A stretch of DNA of 36,770 bases from an uncultured Acetatifactor sp. (GTDB taxonomy: Bacteria > Bacillota > Clostridia > Lachnospirales > Lachnospiraceae), in NCBI GenBank assembly GCA_910578215.1, contig CAJTPH010000034.1, positions 8,829 through 45,598 of the forward strand. Reading direction: 5' to 3'. The notes under the pieces are model-generated. The model was not told the origin of the DNA. It searched no databases and saw only the letters and a list, made by a program, of their open reading frames with translations. The position numbers and the translations under genes were made by a program. This document shows positions 32,380 to 36,770 of the stretch, piece by piece; the stretch's first letter is position 1; every line of letters starts with the position of its first letter.

Positions 32380-32440
32380 TTCAATCCCCTTTCGTTTTGT
32401 TTATATATTACTTGCCTGCAATGGACAGGCTATGTATAAT

Positions 32441-34210
32441 TTACAATTCTTCTCCGTTTATGACATGGGCGAGATCTTCAAGGGTATATTTGCCCAATAT
32501 GCCATGGCTGAATTTAGATAATATTTTATGTGTACCGGCTTCCCTGAGTAATGTTTCAAATAAAGGATAAAAACGGTACATAGTGATGGTTGAGGTAAAA
32601 CCTGAAAAATCATGAGAGATAGAAGATATGATATATGGCTGCTCGCTGTCCGAATCGCTGCGCTTATAGGATACTTTTTTGTTTACGTCAAGAAAGGGCA
32701 GGAGAGCGGTAGTGATCGTGATATTGTCTGTCAGCCGGCAGTTCTTCCAGTTTTCCCATTTGGCCCTGTCCGCAGCGAGATCGTTGGAGGTAATATTATC
32801 AAATTCCCCGCTTACTTTAACCTCGGGGATTTCACCTAATTTTTCTACTGTAAAGGGAGAGTCTGCGACAATGGTCAGATCGACGCGCTCACAGTTGTAA
32901 AACTTCTGAAAATATTCCTTTGAATACAGCTCATATTCTCTGCCGTCGGAGCCTGCCACAAATATCCCGCTTTTATTTCCGTTGGTTAAAACATTTACTG
33001 CATGTACCTGCCATTGTCCCAGAAGGTATGCGGTAATTACGTCTTGCTTGTCGACATGTTTTTTCCTGACCTTAAAGGCATACACTTCATTTTGCTTCAG
33101 TTCGTCAGCCTTGATGGGTTCTTCATTTGCTTCATTCAAAATGGGAATTGAGCCGAAATTATTTATATTCAGCTTTGAGCCTGCCTGATTTGCGGAGGGA
33201 ACCCTCAGTGCGATAACATCGCCGTTATTATAGCCACCCTCATAACCGGCAATAGTGGAAGAATAGGTATTATCCGAATAGGAGCATTCCTCATTATAGA
33301 AGTCCGCATCTAAGACCTGTCCCCAGACCTCGCAGATGTTTCTTACGGCAGTCATGTCAACGCTGGTATTTTCTGAAATCAGTACGCGCTGTAAAAAGCT
33401 GTTATCTATGTATATGTCATCCTCATAGCACATGGGCTTGAGCTGGCATACAAAAGTATTCGTTTCCATATCGAAGAACATTTCATAATTGGGATATAAA
33501 TCACGAAAGGCTGTCAAAATGGAAAGAACGCTGCATCCGGCCGAAAATTCCTGGTCGAATGGAATCGTGTTCCATGTTTGGTTTTCCTCTCTATATTGTT
33601 CCCAGCTTTCGTTATATTCCGGGATTCCTTTATATTCGCCGATATCATCGATTCGGTGATTGGTTATTCGCGCTAATTTTTCCAGAGTCTCAATGACTGC
33701 GTTGCGGATAATGTTATATTCGATAACCTCGCCGGTTTCTTCATTTTCCCTGTAGGCCGGATAACTGATTGTCAGGGTGCCTAACTGCCCGTTTTTTGTA
33801 CCGTCCAGCTTTTTCATAAAATCGGCACAGTTGACGGTAAGATTATCTGCTGCTGCGTCGTAGGTGCCGGACGTATCCGTATACACGTAATAGCCGAGAG
33901 GGTAATACTTATATTGTCTGGTTCGTGGGTTATAGAGTCCGACAGACATTCGGATATCCCTGTTAAGCCAGAGCAGGCTGTCTTCAGTCAGCTTAAGCCG
34001 TTCTTTTAATGCCGGCTGTGCGACAAAGCTGGCAGTACGCCGGATGTCGGATTCTCCGTTGATGGACATGCTACCGCTGCTGATGCCACAATTAAGAGAA
34101 GCTATTGCCTTCTGGCCGGAGTCTAAGACCTCAATATTTAATTTTAGCATTGGATTTGCTGAATGCCGGAGAACAATCAGCAAATCCTCCTGTGTAATAA
34201 TATCAGCCAT
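32441..34210 (-). CDS. Baseplate hub / tail-tip protein of siphophage type
   Basis: 589 residues from the ATG at 34210, which overlaps the upstream stop codon by one base (TAATG). Features include LYNPRTRQYKYYPLGYYVYTDTSGTYD and later NCADFMKKLDG, an early mixed beta domain, then an OB-like or domain-4 region, and YPNYEMFFDMETNTFVCQL. This arrangement is seen in Firmicute prophage tail proteins of the hub type (DUF5048-like). It should seal the tail tip and carry the fibre. No peptidase motif was recognised. DUF5048 membership is from memory of the family and not verified. Confidence 0.78.
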   Translation of the reverse strand: MADIITQEDLLIVLRHSANPMLKLNIEVLDSGQKAIASLNCGISSGSMSINGESDIRRTASFVAQPALKERLKLTEDSLLWLNRDIRMSVGLYNPRTRQYKYYPLGYYVYTDTSGTYDAAADNLTVNCADFMKKLDGTKNGQLGTLTISYPAYRENEETGEVIEYNIIRNAVIETLEKLARITNHRIDDIGEYKGIPEYNESWEQYREENQTWNTIPFDQEFSAGCSVLSILTAFRDLYPNYEMFFDMETNTFVCQLKPMCYEDDIYIDNSFLQRVLISENTSVDMTAVRNICEVWGQVLDADFYNEECSYSDNTYSSTIAGYEGGYNNGDVIALRVPSANQAGSKLNINNFGSIPILNEANEEPIKADELKQNEVYAFKVRKKHVDKQDVITAYLLGQWQVHAVNVLTNGNKSGIFVAGSDGREYELYSKEYFQKFYNCERVDLTIVADSPFTVEKLGEIPEVKVSGEFDNITSNDLAADRAKWENWKNCRLTDNITITTALLPFLDVNKKVSYKRSDSDSEQPYIISSISHDFSGFTSTITMYRFYPLFETLLREAGTHKILSKFSHGILGKYTLEDLAHVINGEEL

Positions 34211-35136
34211 TATTTGCTCCACCATTCCGGTTCAATATTTGAAAATCCAAGATAATACAGGTCTTCCTCGGAGTTGACGTCTCCAGCTTCAACCCAGGAC
34301 CAGGAAAGCTCTCTGTCATTATATTGTTGATTTGCTGCATCTGTTGGGCTGTCACTGACATGAATGAGCCATAAACGCCCGTCCGGGAGCTTTAAAATCT
34401 TGGGGATGCCATTACAGATAAAATCCATAAAATCCTTTTGATATTTAATCCGCACATAATCCTGCTCACGACTATAAGCAAATGCACATCCAACCTCCTC
34501 TAATGGAACAAAAGAACCGCTGCAATTACCCGTATCATAGTTGGCAATTGTATTTCTTATTAAAACAGGGTACTTGCCGTTTAACAGATCAACAGTAGAG
34601 GACGGAATATTGCGCGTCGTATTGCAGTATCCGTCCGTGATTTCCGTTCCCCAGACCGTACCCCCTTCAATTAAAAACATTTTGTTAAATACCGAAGTAA
34701 TACTTGTGCTTGCATAGACTCCTTCGTTTCCGTAGAACACAGGCACAATTGCATACTCTACAGACTGTCCGGAGGCAACGAAATAATCCGGATAATTAAT
34801 TGTAAAATCCTCAAGAGAAGCCACTTCTTTGACAAAGATGGTTTTCCACCGGAAATTACCTTCGGTTCTGCTTTTTAAAACAAGGTGAGACGTGGTCTCA
34901 AGTGTCCAGTCAACATTGCCGGCGTTGGCAGTATTGTTAAATGCTGCCCATAATATGGTATCAAAATCCCATTCTTCGGGACGGAAGGCTTTTAGTTTAA
35001 AATCCGTTGCCTTAGTAATATATAAATCATCGTATATTCCGTTTTTTAACTCTACATAATTAATATTTTCCAAGCCGGTGGGCGTCAGGGCGCAAGCCAG
35101 CCCCCCGCCCACAAAATTGCTTCCACAAATAAACAT
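34210..35136 (-). CDS. Phage tail protein
   Basis: 308 residues from the ATG at 35136 (AGGAGGTGAT lies 8 bases upstream); the GTG four codons earlier lies within that site. It is beta-rich (FKLKAFRPEEWDFDTILWAAFNN, RWKTIFVKEV) with LPDGRLWLIHVSDSPTD and LSWSWVEAGD near the end. This pattern resembles distal tail and hub-adjacent proteins. It is translationally coupled to the hub gene. The precise homologue is not recognised. Confidence 0.75.
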   Translation of the reverse strand: MFICGSNFVGGGLACALTPTGLENINYVELKNGIYDDLYITKATDFKLKAFRPEEWDFDTILWAAFNNTANAGNVDWTLETTSHLVLKSRTEGNFRWKTIFVKEVASLEDFTINYPDYFVASGQSVEYAIVPVFYGNEGVYASTSITSVFNKMFLIEGGTVWGTEITDGYCNTTRNIPSSTVDLLNGKYPVLIRNTIANYDTGNCSGSFVPLEEVGCAFAYSREQDYVRIKYQKDFMDFICNGIPKILKLPDGRLWLIHVSDSPTDAANQQYNDRELSWSWVEAGDVNSEEDLYYLGFSNIEPEWWSK

Positions 35137-35140
35137 TATT

Positions 35141-36172
35141 TTAATCACCTCCTACGAATGCATCCAATTGGTATATATTATTCTTTCGTCTGATGGCAAT
35201 AGTCACCAGATCGTCATTGCTGAATGAAAGCTCGTTTGAGTAGAGAAGATAATGAGCTGCGCCGTTGGGAACTGTCAGCCGGAACCGCAGTTTGCCGTCT
35301 GTATAAATGCGAGAGCTTAAGACCAATCCCTCATGGCTGCTTTTCATTTTTAGCAGCTCGGCATTCTGCCAGAGATTTACGCCGCGAATAATTACCGTGA
35401 AATCATCCTCAATTAAAAACCCTTTGTCATAATATAAGGTTTTATCACGAAGATCGATCATACCGTCCGTATATTCAAAGCTGTCTGTACCGTTATATTG
35501 AATAATAATAATGTTGGTTGCAACCTGTATACACCCCTGCGACGGGAGGGGAGCAGCATAAATCCTGGCGTATGTGTTGGGATTTTCATATTTCACAATA
35601 ATTTCCTGGAAGCCGGTATCTAATTCCATGCCATTGACGGTAACGCCGATACATCTTACATAATAGACTGCGTTATTATCCAGTCCGTTGTAAGTATAGC
35701 TGATGTTAAAGCTGTCCGTCATCTCGCTGCTTTTGAGCAATTGCTTTTTTGATGCATCGTACAAATAGAAAACGTACTTGCCGATATCTTCCCAATCGCT
35801 GGAATGGTAATGAACGGCGGCGTCGAAAGATGAATTTGTTATTATCGGATGATCGGATAAGCCTTCAAAATAAAAATCCGGAGCTGCAAATGTCCGAAAA
35901 AGAACCTTATCTGATAACGCTGACGGTACATTTTCCTTATCATATATTTGTACCTGAATCACATACTGATGATTGTTTTCCAGAACATAAGCAGGTATCA
36001 AATGCTTTAAGGCATATGATGATACGGTATCATCAAAAACAACCGTATTTGTTTCATTACTGTAAATAATAATCCGATTACCGCAGGCACGATTGCCCGT
36101 CCATGAAAACACGACTTCATAGTCTTGGTTTGCGTCAAACGGCGCTATATGCTGAATGTGTGGTTTTGCCAA
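35141..36172 (-). CDS. Phage tail protein with Ig/fibronectin-like and lectin-like domains
   Basis: 343 residues from a TTG start at 36172, chosen because GGGAGGTGATC lies just upstream and the upstream gene's stop is 17 bp away. Residues 5-210 contain two or three Ig/FN3-type repeats (YEVVFSWTGNRACGNRIIIYS, NHQYVIQVQIYD, VYYVRCIGVTVNG). The C-terminal 130 residues resemble a concanavalin-like sandwich (IDLRDKTLYYDKGFLIEDDFTVIIRG, DAFVGGD). Such modules decorate siphophage tail tips and bind carbohydrate. Function inferred. Confidence 0.75.
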   Translation of the reverse strand: MAKPHIQHIAPFDANQDYEVVFSWTGNRACGNRIIIYSNETNTVVFDDTVSSYALKHLIPAYVLENNHQYVIQVQIYDKENVPSALSDKVLFRTFAAPDFYFEGLSDHPIITNSSFDAAVHYHSSDWEDIGKYVFYLYDASKKQLLKSSEMTDSFNISYTYNGLDNNAVYYVRCIGVTVNGMELDTGFQEIIVKYENPNTYARIYAAPLPSQGCIQVATNIIIIQYNGTDSFEYTDGMIDLRDKTLYYDKGFLIEDDFTVIIRGVNLWQNAELLKMKSSHEGLVLSSRIYTDGKLRFRLTVPNGAAHYLLYSNELSFSNDDLVTIAIRRKNNIYQLDAFVGGD

Positions 36173-36189
36173 TTTGATCACCTCCCTGT

Positions 36190-36462
36190 TTATTTGGCTT
36201 TTTTGCTTACTGTGCCGCATATATGAATATTTCGCAGATCTCCCGTGGGTATTTTCACCCATACATGCTGTCCGGCTCTTAGCTCAAGGCCGGGAATGCA
36301 GCATTGGACCGTCCTTTCGCTTCCTGTGTCATCAAGGATTACATATCCTTTCGGCACAATGCGTTTGATCACGGATTTATAAGTACGGTCCGATTTATTG
36401 CTTGGAATGGTTTGGTTAGTCATAGCCTGTATTGTTTTAAATATTTCATCTTTAAAATTCAT
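36190..36462 (-). CDS. Small tail protein, OB-like (DUF2577-like placement)
   Basis: 90 residues from the ATG at 36462, with only a weak AGAAAG site. The C-terminal two-thirds (VILDDTGSERTVQCCIPGLELRAGQHVWVKIPTGDLRNIHICGTV) is a compact beta domain with the look of an OB fold, like small tail-hub plug proteins placed after the tape measure. The position supports that; the family is not confirmed. Confidence 0.68.
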   Translation of the reverse strand: MNFKDEIFKTIQAMTNQTIPSNKSDRTYKSVIKRIVPKGYVILDDTGSERTVQCCIPGLELRAGQHVWVKIPTGDLRNIHICGTVSKKAK

Positions 36463-36500
36463 TTTGTTTAATCTTTCTATGTTTTTTGTATAATAAGAGA

Positions 36501-36524
36501 GCAGGAGATGCCTGCATCTCCTGC
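36501..36524 (-). terminator. Perfect hairpin between tape measure and next tail gene
   Basis: GCAGGAGATG and CATCTCCTGC form a perfect 10-bp stem with a 4-base loop, followed on the minus strand by TCTCTTATTATAC. It may partially end transcription or set relative tail-protein levels. Confidence 0.5.
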
Positions 36525-36534
36525 CCGTCTGCAT

Positions 36535-36770
36535 TTACCTCATTCGGCTTCGCTGTTCAGCTTCAAGGTGTAAGCCGTTAAACATTTTGTTCAGCTCAGT
36601 GCCAACCTGGCGGGCAACCTCCTGGCTTGTAATGCCTGGGCAGGTAATGTTGATGCCGCCGTTTACTACCGGCTGAACATTCCTATTATTGACAACATTG
36701 CTGACATTGCTGATCCGTCTTGCCGCCTCGCTCATCTGTCTGTTATGGTCATTCACGGAATAAGGGATGA
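36535..36770 (-). CDS. Tail tape-measure protein, C-terminal end (runs off right edge)
   Basis: The frame is open to base 36770 and ends at 36535, so only about 77 codons are visible; the in-frame GTG at 36756 is not the real start. NGGINITCPGITSQEVARQVGTELNKMFNGL followed by a basic end is the typical C-terminus of long tape-measure proteins. Asn/Val-rich low-complexity sequence before it also fits. Its position upstream of the small OB-like and tail genes follows siphophage order. A different minor tail protein is possible. Confidence 0.75.
   Translation of the reverse strand, partial: IPYSVNDHNRQMSEAARRISNVSNVVNNRNVQPVVNGGINITCPGITSQEVARQVGTELNKMFNGLHLEAEQRSRMR

Noticed and set aside
1..36770. 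CRISPR array or insertion sequence
   Set aside because: No regularly spaced repeats and no transposase frame or terminal inverted repeats were found.

Overview
The window looks like chromosome of a gut Firmicute, most likely a Lachnospiraceae-type Clostridium. I base this on strong AGGAGG-type ribosome sites, a glycyl-radical-style microcompartment locus, YfhO, DUF2974 and DUF4352 proteins, and a tRNA without encoded CCA. The taxon is an inference from gene content; no rRNA or marker gene is present.

Bases 1-8900 hold the 3' part of a metabolosome (bacterial microcompartment) operon, all on the + strand. It encodes a PduP-like CoA-acylating aldehyde dehydrogenase (cut by the left edge), a zinc alcohol dehydrogenase with an encapsulation-type N-terminus, four hexameric shell proteins, the phosphotransacylase PduL, an EutN-type vertex protein, the Fe-S flavoprotein PduS and the Fe-S trimer PduT. 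After these come a DeoR regulator, a ParA-type ATPase and a Lys/Ala/Glu-rich disordered protein, with each of these three genes overlapping the next. The signature enzyme lies outside the window. Fucose/rhamnose-derived propanediol or a similar aldehyde pathway is likely. The ParA plus disordered-protein pair resembles the McdA/McdB carboxysome-positioning logic and is the most interesting candidate system here.

Bases 8990-18055 are ordinary chromosomal genes: a YqeY-like protein, citrate synthase behind a long leader, a DUF2974 hydrolase that overlaps tail-to-tail with a class I glutamine amidotransferase-like peptidase, a YfhO membrane protein, and two uncharacterised membrane proteins.

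Bases 18056-23130 form a complete ketodeoxyuronate (pectin) pathway: KduI, KduD, an RpiB/LacAB-family isomerase, a KDPG aldolase with an extra C-terminal VOC-like domain, and KdgK. A perfect 14-bp palindrome overlaps the probable start point and a bidirectional terminator closes the operon. Rhamnose from pectin could feed a propanediol-type compartment while the uronates feed this operon, so the two catabolic blocks may serve one diet. No transporter or lyase is present.

Bases 23190-26420 contain a DUF4352 lipoprotein, tRNA-Leu(AAG), a nicotinamidase and a nicotinate phosphoribosyltransferase.

From 26421 to the right edge the DNA is mostly AT-richer and foreign-looking. Two small zinc-ribbon proteins on the + strand are followed by a minus-strand siphophage-like tail module. 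Read 5' to 3' on its own strand it contains the tape-measure C-terminus, a small OB-like protein, tail proteins, a baseplate-hub-like protein, a tail fibre, and variable small tail proteins including an InlB B-repeat protein. A diverged copy of the 3' end of pncB, with a net in-frame 42-nt deletion, sits inside this module at 30357-30490. The module is therefore bracketed by a pncB direct repeat, which suggests integration or tandem insertion at the 3' end of pncB. I see no holin, endolysin or integrase in the window.
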